DNA from: Massilia antarctica
GTDB lineage: Bacteria; Pseudomonadota; Gammaproteobacteria; Burkholderiales; Burkholderiaceae_D
Length of the DNA stretch: 64,000 bases
Assembly (NCBI RefSeq): GCF_015689335.1
Contig: NZ_CP065053.1
Location: 6,138,001-6,202,000 of the forward strand
Direction of reading: 5' to 3'
The notes beneath the pieces were generated by a model, which saw nothing but the letters and a program-made list of their open reading frames with translations, did not search any database and was not told where the DNA came from. The first letter of the stretch is position 1. The number at the start of each line of letters is the position of its first letter. The position numbers and the translations under genes are program-made. This document shows, in pieces, positions 23,622-33,161 of this stretch.

Positions 23622-23810
23622 CCTGGAAATCCTTTTGCGCACTGCAGAGCCGGCCAGGGGGCAATTATAGTCCGCTAACTGCCGGGGCGCAGCCGAGCTG
23701 GACCGTAAGGGGTAGTGACGGGCAAGTGCGCGCACCTTGTGCGGCAGGGATGGCGGCGGTCGGGCGGGACCGCGCGCGACAGGCGGCGCCGGGGCGGGCC
23801 CGGCGGCGGA

Positions 23811-24443
23811 TCAGTCGAGCAGGTTGTTTTTCATGGCGTAATAGGTCAGGTCGCTATTCGACTGCAAGCCCATTTTTTCCATGATGCGCGTGCGGTAGGT
23901 CGACACCGTCTTGATGCTGAGCGACAGGGCAACCCCGATGTCGGACACGGTCGCGCCCTTGGCCAGGCGCAGGAAGACCTGGAACTCGCGGTCCGACAGT
24001 TCGGTGTGCAGCGCCGTGTTGGGGTCGCGGTCGAAGCTCTGGGCCAGCAGTTCGCCGACGGTCGAGCTGACATAGCGGCGGCCCTGGAACACGGTACGCA
24101 CCGCCGTCTTGAGCTCGTCGGCCTCGCACTCCTTGTTCAGGTAGCCATTGGCACCCATCTTGAACAAGTTCAGCGCATATTGCTGGGCCGGATAGCCGGA
24201 CAGGATCAGTACCGGCAGGTTCGGCTGCCCCTGGCGGATGGTGCGCAGGATGTCGATGCCGCTCTGGTCCGGCATGGCGATATCGAGCAGCAGCACGTCG
24301 CAAATTTCGCGGCGCGCGATATCCAGCGCTTCGCGCCCGGTTGCCCCTTCGGCCACGACATCGAAGTCGGGCGACGAAGAAAAGATCTGTTTAAAACCTG
24401 CACGTACTATCTGGTGATCGTCACATATGGCAACGCGTATCAT
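23811..24443 (-). CDS. NarL/FixJ-family response regulator
   Basis: A 210-residue regulator: receiver with DDHQIVRAGF, phospho-Asp in VLLLDIAMPDQSGIDIL, Lys in LNKE, and a LuxR-type HTH (LSDREFQVFLRLAKGATVSDI, LSIKTVSTYRTRIMEKMGL). It lies upstream of and codirectional with the HisKA_3 kinase, the usual pairing. The receiver and HTH look intact. Confidence 0.94.
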   Translation of the reverse strand: MIRVAICDDHQIVRAGFKQIFSSSPDFDVVAEGATGREALDIARREICDVLLLDIAMPDQSGIDILRTIRQGQPNLPVLILSGYPAQQYALNLFKMGANGYLNKECEADELKTAVRTVFQGRRYVSSTVGELLAQSFDRDPNTALHTELSDREFQVFLRLAKGATVSDIGVALSLSIKTVSTYRTRIMEKMGLQSNSDLTYYAMKNNLLD

Positions 24444-24600
24444 TGTCTTCCCTTAAATTATCCTTGCATAGGAAAGAGCCGAGGCAAACCACGCGCCCGG
24501 CACTGCGCATGCGTTAGTATTCTAGCACTCTGGCTGTTCAGTACAAACACGTATGACGGGCCGCGACGGGACGCCCGAACGGGACGCCCACACGGACCTT

Positions 24601-24629
24601 CAAAAACGGCAAAGGGGCACGAGGCCCCT
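24601..24629 (-). terminator. Rho-independent terminator after the merR-type gene
   Basis: On the minus strand AGGGGC-loop-GCCCCT (24613–24629) is followed by TTTGCCGTTTTTG. It lies 30 nt past the stop of the MerR-type gene and closes the leftward translation block. Confidence 0.65.
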
Positions 24630-24658
24630 GCGATGCGCGACGGGACCGGCACGCCGCT

Positions 24659-25069
24659 CTAGCCCGGACCTTTGAGCAGGGCGAGAATGGCGACCAGTTC
24701 GCTGCGGATCGCGGCCCGGTCAAGCTCGGGCGGCGCCGCCACGGCGTCAGCCGCGCCGGCATCGTCGAGCGGTGGCGCGAGCAGCTCGCCGAAGCGGCCA
24801 TCGAGTTTATTGCGCGCACCACTGATCGTAAAGCCTTGTTCGTACAACAGTTCCCGGATACGACGGATCAGCAACACCTCATGGTGCTGGTAATAGCGGC
24901 GGTTTCCTCGTCGTTTGACCGGTTTAAGCTGGGTAAATTCCTGCTCCCAGTAGCGAAGTACGTGCGGTTTGACGCCGCACAACTCGCTCACCTCGCCAAT
25001 CGTGAAATAGCGCTTGGCCGGGATAGCCGGCAGCACGATCAACTCAGCCTTGCTCGCACGATCGTTCAT
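24659..25069 (-). CDS. MerR-family transcriptional regulator
   Basis: A 136-residue protein with an N-terminal MerR HTH (KRYFTIGEVSELCGVKPHVLRYWEQEF, then KRRGNRRYYQHHEVLLI) and no cysteine-rich effector site; the C-terminal half is Ala/Pro-rich. This small MerR-type gene directly downstream of ihfA is a standard feature of Burkholderiales. Its targets are unknown. Confidence 0.9.
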   Translation of the reverse strand: MNDRASKAELIVLPAIPAKRYFTIGEVSELCGVKPHVLRYWEQEFTQLKPVKRRGNRRYYQHHEVLLIRRIRELLYEQGFTISGARNKLDGRFGELLAPPLDDAGAADAVAAPPELDRAAIRSELVAILALLKGPG

Positions 25070-25078
25070 CGGTTCACT

Positions 25079-25426
25079 CTAGGCGGCGCGCGCCATCGGG
25101 CTGGTTTCTTCGACCATGCCCTTGAGCTTCTGGCTGGCGTGGAAGGTCACGACGCGGCGCGCCGTGATCGGGATTTCTTCGCCGGTCTTGGGATTGCGCC
25201 CGGGCCGCTGCGGCTTGTCGCGCAGCTGGAAGTTGCCGAAGCCCGACAACTTCACCGCTTCGCCGCGTTCGAGCGCATTCCTGATCTCGTCGAAGAAGGT
25301 CTCGACCATGTCCTTGGCTTCGCGCTTGTTCAGGCCGACCTGCTCGAACAGCAGTTCGGCCAGCTCGGCCTTGGTCAGGGTCGGCAGATTCTTCTCCGCG
25401 TCCTGGCGAACCCTGGCGACCTGCAT
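25079..25426 (-). CDS. ihfA: Integration host factor alpha subunit
   Basis: A 115-residue HU/IHF-fold DNA-bending protein: [40 protein letters not shown] and [18 protein letters not shown]. It has about 18 residues before the conserved core compared with the enteric protein. The same frame stays open upstream without ATG, GTG or TTG, and an ATT at 25492–25490 would add 22 residues (starting [11 protein letters not shown]), so a non-standard start cannot be excluded. It forms IHF with the beta subunit (not in the window) and follows pheT as in other Proteobacteria. Confidence 0.93.
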   Translation of the reverse strand: MQVARVRQDAEKNLPTLTKAELAELLFEQVGLNKREAKDMVETFFDEIRNALERGEAVKLSGFGNFQLRDKPQRPGRNPKTGEEIPITARRVVTFHASQKLKGMVEETSPMARAA

Positions 25427-25533
25427 CGCACGGTGCAGGTCGGCTGCCAGCGCCGACTGGAGTACGGCGGAATCAACGTCGTTGTTATTAATTTTACAGC
25501 CCTGCCTCGTATCGTTACTGCTCGTGGGATCGG

Positions 25534-27960
25534 TTATGAACGCAGCTTCGCGTCATGTTTCTGCTGGGCCGAGGCAGCCAGCGCCTTCATGACGCCTTCG
25601 ACCACGTCGTCCTGCAGGGTGGTTTGAGTATCTTGCAAGCCAAAGCGGAAAGCAAGGCTTTTTTCGTCGGCCTCGATCCCTTTTCCGCGATATTCATCAA
25701 ACAAAACAATGGCTTGCACAATCTTTCCTGCTGGATTTACCTGCAGTTCCGCGGCAAAAGCATCGAGCAAGTCTTGCGCCGCGACCGTGTTTTTGACGAC
25801 GAAGGCCAGGTCGCGCGTGGCGCCAGGGAATTTCGAGATCTCTTCATAGTTTGGCACGGATCGTTGCTGTAACGCAATGGCATCCACCTCGAACAAGACC
25901 GGCGCCTGCGGCAGATCGTATTTCTGCAGCCAGCGCGGATGCAGTTCGCCGATGAAACCGATTTCCTTGCCATCGAGCTCGATGAGCGCCGAGCGTCCCG
26001 GATGCAGGGCCGGATGGGCCGTCTTCACGAAACGCAGGGTGCGCGGCGCGAACAGGGCTTCCACATCGGCCTTGACGTCGAAATAGTCGACTGGCGCCGA
26101 CTTGAGCGACCATTGTTCGTCCAGCGCCGGGCCGTAGGCGATGGCGGCCACGCGCTTGGGCTGGTCGAAACCGGCCACCGCCAGCGGGCCATCAAGCGCC
26201 TGGGCATTGCGGCGGAAAATTGCGCCGACCTCGAACACGCGCACCCTGCCCGCCTTGCGGTTCAGGTTATAGCGCACATTCGCGACCAGCGAACCGATCA
26301 AGGAGGAACGCATCACGTTCATCTGGCTGGCGATCGGATTGACCAGCTTGATCTGGTCGCGATTGTCGGCAAAGTCGGTTTCCCATGCGGAATCGACGAA
26401 ACTCATGTTCACCACTTCCTGGTAGCCGAGGTCGGCCAGCTGGTGGCGCACGGCGAACAGCGAACGGGTGTTTTCCGGGGCGATGATCATCTGGCTGGCG
26501 GCCACCGGCGGCAAGGCCGGGATGTTCTCGAAGCCGTACACGCGCGCCACTTCCTCGATCAGGTCTTCCTCGATTTCGATGTCGAAACGGTAGGTCGGCG
26601 CGGTCACGGAAAACAGGCCGGGCTCCTGCGTGAACGGCAGGCCCAGGCGCGTGAAGATGTCGGCCACCATGGTATCGGTGATCGGCACGCCGATGACTTT
26701 TTGCGCGCGCGCGGTGCGCAGGGTGACCGCTTTCGGCAGCGGCACGTTGACGATCTGGTCGTCGATCGGGCTCACCACGGTGTCCTGGGTGCCGCAGATT
26801 TCAACGATCAGCGCGGTGATGCGCTCGATGTGCTCGACGGTCGTGGCGAAATCGACGCCGCGCTCGAAGCGGTGCGCCGCATCGGTCGAAAAATTGAACC
26901 GGCGCGCGCGGCCCTGGATGGCGTTCGGCCACCAGAACGCCGCTTCCAGATAGATATTGGTGGTGTCGAGCGAGACCGACGTAGCGTCACCGCCCATGAT
27001 ACCGGCCAGGGATTCGAGTTCCTTGTCGTCGGCAATCACGCCAACCCAGTCGTCGACTTCCACGGTATTGCCGTTCAAGAGTTTCAGGGACTCGCCCTTT
27101 TTTCCCCAGCGCACATCCAGCGCGCCATGGATCTTGTCCATGTCGAACACGTGCGAGGGACGGCCCAGTTCCAGCATGACGTAGTTGGAAATATCGATCA
27201 GCGCCGACAGCGGACGCTGGCCGCTGCGCTCGAGGCGCTGGCGGATCCAGTCCGGGGTCGCCGCCTTGGCGTTCAGGCCGCGGATGACCCTGCCCGAAAA
27301 GCGGCCGCACAGGTCGGGCGCGCTGATCTTCACGGGCAAGATTTCGCTGCCGTTGACCGGCACCGAACGGGTCTGCGGCAAGGTCAATGGCGTGCCGGTC
27401 AGGGCCGACACTTCACGCGCCACACCCAGCACCGACAGGCAGTCCGCCTTGTTCGGGGTGAGCTTGATGGTGAATTTCAGGTCGTTCAGGGCGAGGTAGT
27501 CGCGGATATTCTGGCCGACCGGCGCATCTTCCGGCAGCTCCATCAAGCCGCTCGTTTCCTCGGACAATTTCAATTCCTTGGCCGAGCACATCATGCCCTG
27601 CGATTCCACGCCGCGCAGCTCGCCGACCTTGATCACGAAGGCCTTGCCGTCCGCGCCGGGCGGCAGGATCGCGCCGGCCATGGCGCAGATCGCCTTCATG
27701 CCAGCGCGCACATTGGGCGCGCCGCACACGATGTTGAGCAAGGTGCCGGTGCCGACGTTGACCTTGCACACGTTCAGGCGATCCGCGTTCGGATGCTTGG
27801 CCACTTCCAGCACTTCGGCCACGACCACGTTCGAGAATGGGGGCGCGACCGCTTCGACTTCTTCCACTTCCAGGCCGGACATGGTCAGCAGGTGAGCCAG
27901 TTCATCCGAAGTCATCTTCGGATCGACCATGGTACGGAGCCAATTTTCGGAAAATTGCAT
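25534..27960 (-). CDS. pheT: Phenylalanine-tRNA ligase beta subunit
   Basis: An 808-residue subunit of the alpha2beta2 PheRS. N-terminal tRNA-binding domain ([33 protein letters not shown]), B3/B4 editing domain, B5 domain (about 400–475), and the C-terminal ferredoxin-like anticodon-binding domain ([12 protein letters not shown]). Length is normal. The start lies 17 nt after the pheS stop, in the same operon. Confidence 0.97.
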   Translation of the reverse strand: MQFSENWLRTMVDPKMTSDELAHLLTMSGLEVEEVEAVAPPFSNVVVAEVLEVAKHPNADRLNVCKVNVGTGTLLNIVCGAPNVRAGMKAICAMAGAILPPGADGKAFVIKVGELRGVESQGMMCSAKELKLSEETSGLMELPEDAPVGQNIRDYLALNDLKFTIKLTPNKADCLSVLGVAREVSALTGTPLTLPQTRSVPVNGSEILPVKISAPDLCGRFSGRVIRGLNAKAATPDWIRQRLERSGQRPLSALIDISNYVMLELGRPSHVFDMDKIHGALDVRWGKKGESLKLLNGNTVEVDDWVGVIADDKELESLAGIMGGDATSVSLDTTNIYLEAAFWWPNAIQGRARRFNFSTDAAHRFERGVDFATTVEHIERITALIVEICGTQDTVVSPIDDQIVNVPLPKAVTLRTARAQKVIGVPITDTMVADIFTRLGLPFTQEPGLFSVTAPTYRFDIEIEEDLIEEVARVYGFENIPALPPVAASQMIIAPENTRSLFAVRHQLADLGYQEVVNMSFVDSAWETDFADNRDQIKLVNPIASQMNVMRSSLIGSLVANVRYNLNRKAGRVRVFEVGAIFRRNAQALDGPLAVAGFDQPKRVAAIAYGPALDEQWSLKSAPVDYFDVKADVEALFAPRTLRFVKTAHPALHPGRSALIELDGKEIGFIGELHPRWLQKYDLPQAPVLFEVDAIALQQRSVPNYEEISKFPGATRDLAFVVKNTVAAQDLLDAFAAELQVNPAGKIVQAIVLFDEYRGKGIEADEKSLAFRFGLQDTQTTLQDDVVEGVMKALAASAQQKHDAKLRS

Positions 27961-27977
27961 AATCAGTGAACCTTGAA

Positions 27978-28994
27978 TTAGTTAAATTGCTTCAGGAAGC
28001 GCAGGTCGCCTTCATAGAACAGGCGCAGGTCGTTGATCCCGTAACGCAGCATCGTCAGGCGCTCCAGGCCGGAGCCGAACGCGAAGCCGATGAACTTTTC
28101 CGGATCGAGCCCGAAGTTGCGCACCACCGCCGGGTGCACCTGGCCGGCGCCCGACACTTCCAGCCAGCGCCCCTTGAGCGGGCCGCTGCCAAACGCGATG
28201 TCGATCTCGGCCGACGGTTCGGTAAACGGGAAGTAGGATGGGCGGAAGCGCACCTGCAAGTCGTCGGTTTCAAAAAAGGCCTTGACGAAGTTCAGGTACA
28301 CGCCCTTCAGGTCGGCAAACGAAATGTCTTCGGCGATCCACAGGCCTTCGACCTGGTGGAACATCGGCGAGTGGGTGGCATCGCTATCGACCCGGTAGGT
28401 GCGGCCGGGCGCGATCACCTTGATCGGCGGCGTGTGGGTGCGCGCGTAGCGTACCTGCATCGGGCTGGTGTGGGTGCGCAGCAGCAGCGGTTTGCCGGTA
28501 CTGTCATTGCCTTCGATGTAGAAGGTATCCTGCATCGAACGGGCCGGGTGGTTTTCCGGGCTGTTGAGCGCCGTGAAATTGGTCCAGTCAGTCTCGATTT
28601 CGGGGCCGTCGGCCACATCGAAACCGATCGAGCGGAAGATTTCCTCGACCCGCTCCCAAGTGCGCATCACCGGGTGGATGCCCCCGCCCGAGCGGCCGCG
28701 CCCCGGCAAGGTGATGTCGATCGCTTCGGCGTTCAGGCGCTCTTCGAGCTGGGCATTGGCCAGCGCATCGCGCCGTGCGGTCAGGGCGTTTTCGATCTGG
28801 ACCTTGGCGGCGTTGATCAGCGCGCCCTGGGCCTTTTTCTGTTCCGGGTCGAGCTTGCCCAGGCCCTTCATTTGCTCGGTAATCTGGCCAGTCTTGCCAA
28901 GGTACTTGGCTTTGGCGTTTTCCAGTGCGGCAGCATCTTCGGCGGCGATAAAGTCAGCCTGTGCCGAGACGACGAGTTCTTCCAGGGAGTTCAT
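27978..28994 (-). CDS. pheS: Phenylalanine-tRNA ligase alpha subunit
   Basis: A 338-residue catalytic subunit: N-terminal coiled coil, then class II motifs ([71 protein letters not shown]). The ATG at 28994 opens MNSLEELV, the usual N-terminus, with AGGA about 11 nt upstream. A longer frame (start 29114) runs through the terminator-like hairpin and is not credible. Confidence 0.97.
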   Translation of the reverse strand: MNSLEELVVSAQADFIAAEDAAALENAKAKYLGKTGQITEQMKGLGKLDPEQKKAQGALINAAKVQIENALTARRDALANAQLEERLNAEAIDITLPGRGRSGGGIHPVMRTWERVEEIFRSIGFDVADGPEIETDWTNFTALNSPENHPARSMQDTFYIEGNDSTGKPLLLRTHTSPMQVRYARTHTPPIKVIAPGRTYRVDSDATHSPMFHQVEGLWIAEDISFADLKGVYLNFVKAFFETDDLQVRFRPSYFPFTEPSAEIDIAFGSGPLKGRWLEVSGAGQVHPAVVRNFGLDPEKFIGFAFGSGLERLTMLRYGINDLRLFYEGDLRFLKQFN

Positions 28995-29040
28995 GCGATG
29001 TTTTTTCCTGTTGAGCGGGACTGGCGCACGCGCCACAATC

Positions 29041-29073
29041 AAAAACGGGGCACAGGTTTGAACCTCTGCCCCG
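29041..29073 (-). terminator. Terminator or attenuator between rplT and pheS
   Basis: On the minus strand a long hairpin (GGGGCAGAGGTT-loop-AACCTGTGCCCC, one mismatch, 29046–29073) runs into TTTTT (29045–29041). It is preceded directly by a second stem, GCGCCGCC/GGTGGCGC (about 29082–29101), with a TCCG loop. Enteric pheST is controlled by attenuation at the same position, so this may regulate pheST rather than simply end rplT. Confidence 0.6.
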
Positions 29074-29117
29074 CTCTTTGCGCGCCACCCGGAGGCGGCG
29101 CTTGCATCGATCATTGC

Positions 29118-29477
29118 TTACGCAGCGATCTTGGCTTTCACTGCTGCGACAATCGCGGCGAAGGCCGGCTTGTCCATCACAGCCATATCGGCCAGGACTT
29201 TACGGTCCAGTTCGATAGATGCTTTTTTCAGGCCGTTCATGAATACGCTGTACGTTACGCCATGCTCACGGGAAGCGGCGTTGATACGAGCGATCCACAG
29301 GCGGCGGAATACGCGTTTCTTGTTGCGGCGATCGCGGTAAGCGTATTGGCCAGCGCGCATGACTGCTTGCTTGGCAACACGGTATACACGGCTGCGGCGA
29401 CCACGGTAGCCTTTAGCTTGTACAAGAATTTTCTTATGACGGGCACGAGCTGTAACCCCACGTTTTACTCTAGGCAT
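29118..29477 (-). CDS. rplT: 50S ribosomal protein L20
   Basis: A 119-residue L20 with the standard start [16 protein letters not shown] and core [20 protein letters not shown]. It binds 23S rRNA early in 50S assembly and in enterics represses its own operon. rpmI lies 27 nt upstream. Confidence 0.98.
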   Translation of the reverse strand: MPRVKRGVTARARHKKILVQAKGYRGRRSRVYRVAKQAVMRAGQYAYRDRRNKKRVFRRLWIARINAASREHGVTYSVFMNGLKKASIELDRKVLADMAVMDKPAFAAIVAAVKAKIAA

Positions 29478-29504
29478 AGTAACTCCTTAAATTGAGTGGT
29501 GAGA

Positions 29505-29702
29505 TTAAGCCGACGGCATCATACGCATGACGGACTTGACATCCGCTGCATCGACGTTCGTGATTCCGCGCAGTTGGCGCTTGCTCTTGGTGGTTTTCTT
29601 GGTCAGGATGTGACGTTTGAAAGCGTGACCCGACTTAACGGTTCCACCTGGACGCACGCGAAAACGCTTCTTCGCGGAGCTTTTGGTCTTCATTTTAGGC
29701 AT
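29505..29702 (-). CDS. rpmI: 50S ribosomal protein L35
   Basis: A 65-residue L35, [20 protein letters not shown], ending [11 protein letters not shown]. First gene of the rpmI–rplT pair; unlike the classical arrangement, infC is separated from it by 424 nt. Confidence 0.97.
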   Translation of the reverse strand: MPKMKTKSSAKKRFRVRPGGTVKSGHAFKRHILTKKTTKSKRQLRGITNVDAADVKSVMRMMPSA

Positions 29703-29917
29703 AGCAGTTCTGTCCTTCCGGACAGCTCCATTATAGGATTGCAGGTGGCAACGCTGTGCTGCACTTAGATGCCTGCTTTCACATTGTCTTCCGCCCGTGA
29801 AGGAGGAAGCCGGAGATCATAACACAGAAAGTGCCTGCGAATGCAAGCTTGTGGGGGAAAAGTTTCTTGTGACACATGCTTGCATGCGGATGCGCCTCCA
29901 GACCACGCACCCTTGAT

Positions 29918-30019
29918 CCGTCATCCCCGCGCAGGCGGGATCCAAGTTCGCAGCATAGCCATCCACTACGCAGCAGACTTCGGTCCCCGCCGAGTGCCGC
30001 CTTGGCGCGGGGACGACGG
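29918..30019. repeat. REP/BIME-like inverted repeat element
   Basis: The arms CCGTCATCCCCGCGC (29918–29932) and GCGCGGGGACGACGG (30005–30019) face each other, with AGGCGGGATCCAAG following the left arm. A related element lies at 35919–36019. The module resembles dispersed extragenic palindromes of proteobacterial genomes, presumably spread by a RAYT-type transposase not seen here. Confidence 0.65.
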
Positions 30020-30048
30020 TCTTAAGGTGAGCGATAGGCGCGGCACTC

Positions 30049-30090
30049 GAACAAAACAAAGCGCCCCTGGCACTTGCGTGGCGGGGCGCT
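30049..30090 (-). terminator. Terminator after infC
   Basis: On the minus strand AGCGCCCC/GGGGCGCT (30060–30090, 15-nt loop) is followed by TTTGTTTTGT. It starts 36 nt past the infC stop, so part of the thrS–infC transcript should end here before rpmI. Confidence 0.65.
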
Positions 30091-30126
30091 TCTTTGCACA
30101 AGCTGCCTGGGCAGCCCGTTCTTTGC

Positions 30127-30648
30127 TTATTTCTTTTTCTTCGGCGAGAGGATCATGATCATCTGACGACCTTCCATCTTCGGGAACTGCTCGACCTGGC
30201 CATACGGCTCAAGATCGGCCTTCAAACGTTCCAGCATGCGGAAGCCGATGTCCTGGTGCGCCATCTCACGACCGCGAAAACGCAGCGTGATCTTGGTTTT
30301 GTCACCCTCATCGAGGAACTTCATCAGGTTTTTCAGCTTGATATTGTAATCGCCATCATCAGTACCCGGACGGAATTTGACTTCCTTCACGAGAATGATC
30401 TTTTGCTTCAATTTGGCTTCGTGCGCCTTCTTCTGCTCCGAATATTTGAACTTGCCGTAGTCCATCAGACGGCATACCGGTGGTTGCGCGGTCGGCGCAA
30501 TTTCCACCAGATCTACGTTCGCTTCTTCGGCCAGACGAAAAGCCTCAGCCAGGCTCACAATGCCAAGCGGCTCGTTTTCCACCCCGGATAAACGCATTTC
30601 GGGGGCGGTGATTTCGCCATTGATGCGATGCGACTTGTCAGTAGCTAT
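30127..30648 (-). CDS. infC: Translation initiation factor IF-3, ATA start
   Basis: A 173-residue IF-3: N-domain [21 protein letters not shown], linker, and C-domain ending in a lysine run KKKK. There is no ATG near the true N-terminus. Reading from the well-placed AAAAGGA, the first codon 7 nt on is ATA (30648–30646), giving (M)[10 protein letters not shown]. Rare start codons (ATT in E. coli) are the family hallmark because IF-3 discriminates against them, giving autoregulation. The ATG at 30744 lies inside thrS and lacks a site. Spacing to thrS is 49 nt. Confidence 0.96.
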   Translation of the reverse strand: MATDKSHRINGEITAPEMRLSGVENEPLGIVSLAEAFRLAEEANVDLVEIAPTAQPPVCRLMDYGKFKYSEQKKAHEAKLKQKIILVKEVKFRPGTDDGDYNIKLKNLMKFLDEGDKTKITLRFRGREMAHQDIGFRMLERLKADLEPYGQVEQFPKMEGRQMIMILSPKKKK

Positions 30649-30697
30649 GTTGTTTCCTTTTAAAATCTGATGAATTAGCCGCGTCGAGAATGAACTC

Positions 30698-32605
30698 TCA
30701 AGCCTTGGAATCGACCTCGTGTTTGAGGCGTTCCACCAGGGCATCGATGGACATCACGCCCAAATCGACATTGCCACGAGCTCGCACGGCCACAGTGTTG
30801 GCATCCCGCTCCTTGTCACCGATCACGAGGATGTACGGCACTTTTTGGACGGAATGTTCACGTATTTTAAACGTAATTTTCTCGTTGCGCAAATCAGCGT
30901 GAACGCGGTACCCCAGCTTGCGCAGCTTGGCCGCCACATCCTGGGTGTAATCGGCCTGGGCATCCGAAATATTGAGCACCGATACCTGCACCGGCGCCAG
31001 CCACAGCGGCATCGCGCCGGCGTAGTTTTCGATCAGGATGCCGATGAAACGCTCCAGCGAACCGACGATCGCGCGGTGCAGCATGACCGGCACCTTCTTG
31101 GTGTTGTCGGCAGCCGTGTACTCGGCGCCCAGGCGGCCAGGCATCGACGGATCGATCTGCATGGTGCCGACCTGCCACGCGCGGCCCAGGCTGTCTTTCA
31201 GGTGGTATTCGATCTTCGGTCCGTAGAACGCGCCCTCGCCCGGCAGCTCGGTCCAGGAGACGCCGCAGGAGCGCAGCGCGCTGCGCAACGCTTCCTCGGC
31301 GATGTCCCAGCTTTCCTCGCTGCCGATCCGGCTGTCCGGACGCAGGGCCAGCTTGACGTCGATGTTTTCAAAACCGAAGGCGGTGTAGACTTCCATCGCC
31401 TGCTGGTGGAAGGCCGCCACTTCGCCCGGAATCTGCTCGTCGGTACAGAAAATGTGGCCGTCGTCCTGGGTAAAGCCGCGCACCCGCATCATGCCGTGCA
31501 GCGCGCCGGACGGCTCGTTGCGGTGGCACTGGCCGAACTCGCCGTAGCGCAGCGGCAGGTCGCGGTAGCTCTTCATGCCGGAATTGAAAATCTGGATGTG
31601 GCCAGGGCAATTCATCGGTTTCAGCGCATACGAGCGGTTTTCCGATTCGGTGACGAACATGTTTTCGCGATAGTTATCCCAGTGACCGGTCTTTTCCCAC
31701 AGGCCGCGGTCCAGGATTTGCGGCGCTTTCACTTCCTGGTAGCCATTGACCTGATACACATTGCGCATGTATTGCTCAACCTGTTGCCAGATCGACCACC
31801 CCTTCGGATGCCAGAAGATCAAGCCCGGCGCTTCATCCTGGAAGTGGAAGAAGTCGAGCTGCTTGCCCAGCTTGCGGTGGTCGCGCTTTTCCGCCTCTTC
31901 CAGATTGTGCAGATAGAGTTCCTGGTCTTCCTTCTTGAGCCAGGCGGTGCCGTAGATGCGCTGCAGCATCTCGTTCTTGGAGTCGCCGCGCCAGTAGGCG
32001 CCGGCCACCTTCATCAGCTTGAACACTTTCAGCTTGCCGGTATTCGGCACGTGCGGGCCGCGGCACAGGTCGGTGAAAGCACCTTCGGCATACAGCGACA
32101 CGTCTTCACCGGCGGGAATCGAGGAAATGATTTCCGCCTTGTAGGCTTCGCCGATGGACTTGAAGTAGGCCACCGCCTCGTCGCGCGGCAGCACGCTGCG
32201 CGTGACTTTCTCGTCTTTCTTGACCAGTTCGGCCATCTTCTTTTCGATCGCCGCCAGGTCTTCCGGCGTGAACGGACGCTTGTACGCGAAATCGTAGAAA
32301 AAGCCATTCTCGATGACCGGGCCGATGGTGACCTGGGCTTCCGGGTACAGTTCCTTGACCGCGTAAGCCAGCAAGTGGGCGGTGGAGTGACGGATCACGT
32401 CCAGGCCTTCGGGATCTTTATCGGTGATGATGGCCAGATCGGCATGTTGCTCGATCAGGAAGGAGGTATCGACGACTTTGCCGTCGACTTTGCCGGCCAG
32501 CGCCGCTTTGGCCAGGCCTGTTCCGATGCTGGCTGCGACCTGGGCTACGGTGACTGGGCCATCAAACTGGCGCTCGGAACCATCGGGAAGGCGGACTGAA
32601 ACCAT
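30698..32605 (-). CDS. thrS: Threonine-tRNA ligase
   Basis: A 635-residue class II synthetase: TGS domain ([14 protein letters not shown]), second additional/editing domain with [16 protein letters not shown] (zinc-site-like HxxxH), catalytic core ([44 protein letters not shown]) and the C-terminal anticodon domain. The ATG at 32605 has a perfect AGGAGA site; the longer frame start at 32653 lies in the leader. Terminator-like and tRNA elements lie upstream on the same strand. Confidence 0.98.
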   Translation of the reverse strand: MVSVRLPDGSERQFDGPVTVAQVAASIGTGLAKAALAGKVDGKVVDTSFLIEQHADLAIITDKDPEGLDVIRHSTAHLLAYAVKELYPEAQVTIGPVIENGFFYDFAYKRPFTPEDLAAIEKKMAELVKKDEKVTRSVLPRDEAVAYFKSIGEAYKAEIISSIPAGEDVSLYAEGAFTDLCRGPHVPNTGKLKVFKLMKVAGAYWRGDSKNEMLQRIYGTAWLKKEDQELYLHNLEEAEKRDHRKLGKQLDFFHFQDEAPGLIFWHPKGWSIWQQVEQYMRNVYQVNGYQEVKAPQILDRGLWEKTGHWDNYRENMFVTESENRSYALKPMNCPGHIQIFNSGMKSYRDLPLRYGEFGQCHRNEPSGALHGMMRVRGFTQDDGHIFCTDEQIPGEVAAFHQQAMEVYTAFGFENIDVKLALRPDSRIGSEESWDIAEEALRSALRSCGVSWTELPGEGAFYGPKIEYHLKDSLGRAWQVGTMQIDPSMPGRLGAEYTAADNTKKVPVMLHRAIVGSLERFIGILIENYAGAMPLWLAPVQVSVLNISDAQADYTQDVAAKLRKLGYRVHADLRNEKITFKIREHSVQKVPYILVIGDKERDANTVAVRARGNVDLGVMSIDALVERLKHEVDSKA

Positions 32606-32662
32606 GCTGTTCTCCTGAACAAAACTGATATTTAAGTACAAACAAAAGTGCAAACAAAAATG

Positions 32663-32697
32663 CGGACGAAAAAAAACGCGGACTAGCCGCGTTTTTC
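32663..32697 (-). terminator. Terminator-like hairpin in the thrS leader
   Basis: ACGCGG/CCGCGT (32676–32692) flanked by A-runs and T-runs on both sides, so it works in either direction. On the minus strand it is followed by about eight T. It lies between tRNA-Val and thrS, so it either ends the tRNA transcript or attenuates thrS. Confidence 0.6.
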
Positions 32698-32811
32698 ATT
32701 TTGAGTAAGCAAAAGGAAGCACCTCGACTAGCGTCGCTGGAACAACTCCGTCGTAGTTCGCGGTGTCATAACCATGGTGCCTTTCTCTCTCTTACTCAGT
32801 ACTGCATGTTC

Positions 32812-32888
32812 TGGTGGGCGGTGAGGAATTCGAATCCCCGACCCCTTGGATGTCGACCAAGTATTCTAACCAGCTGAACTAACCGCCC
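32812..32888 (-). tRNA. tRNA-Val(GAC), copy 2
   Basis: A 77-nt tRNA with encoded CCA. Acceptor GGGCGGT/ACCGCCC, D-arm GTTC/GAAT, anticodon stem CTTGG/CCAAG with loop TCGACAT, T-arm loop TTCGAAT, discriminator A73. Anticodon GAC reads GUC/GUU valine codons. Base 33 is C, not the near-universal U. The body, with G10–U25 and GGTTAGAATA, resembles tRNA-Asp. It is identical to the copy at 32957. Confidence 0.93.
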
Positions 32889-32956
32889 TGATATAGCATG
32901 AGCGTTGCTGGAACAACTCTGCCTTACTGCATTGACTACCTTTTACTGCAAAAAAC

Positions 32957-33033
32957 TGGTGGGCGGTGAGGAATTCGAATCCCCGACCCCTTGGATGTCG
33001 ACCAAGTATTCTAACCAGCTGAACTAACCGCCC
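32957..33033 (-). tRNA. tRNA-Val(GAC), copy 1
   Basis: Same 77-nt sequence as copy 2, lying 145 nt upstream on the minus strand. Part of the spacer is also duplicated: GCGTTGCTGGAACAACTCTG (32902) matches GCGTCGCTGGAACAACTCCG (32731) with two differences. So the pair arose by tandem duplication of a unit of about 145 bp. Confidence 0.93.
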
Positions 33034-33161
33034 GAAGACCAGCATTATAGAGAGCCAACCCAAGGATGACAAGCGCTTTTTCAACAGCGTACCCGGCAGG
33101 ACGAAAGTACCCCGGCCGGCGGCAGGGAAATGCGCCGCCATTTTCCTTTACACTGCTTTCC

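Larger units (their letters stand above)
29703..30126. other. 424-nt spacer splitting infC from rpmI
   Basis: No gene is supported here. It holds an A/T-richer segment next to rpmI that could carry a promoter (about 29703–29860), a REP-like inverted pair (29918–30019) and the infC terminator (30049–30090). Short frames on both strands have no RBS or family resemblance. Confidence 0.7.

Noticed and set aside
24458..24652. Small frames between the NarL regulator and the MerR gene
   Set aside because: They cross the terminator and have no start signal.
28995..29114. N-terminal extension of pheS
   Set aside because: It would translate through the terminator hairpin; homology starts at MNSLEELV.
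30649..30744. ATG start for infC at 30744
   Set aside because: Lies inside thrS, has no RBS, and adds residues foreign to IF-3.
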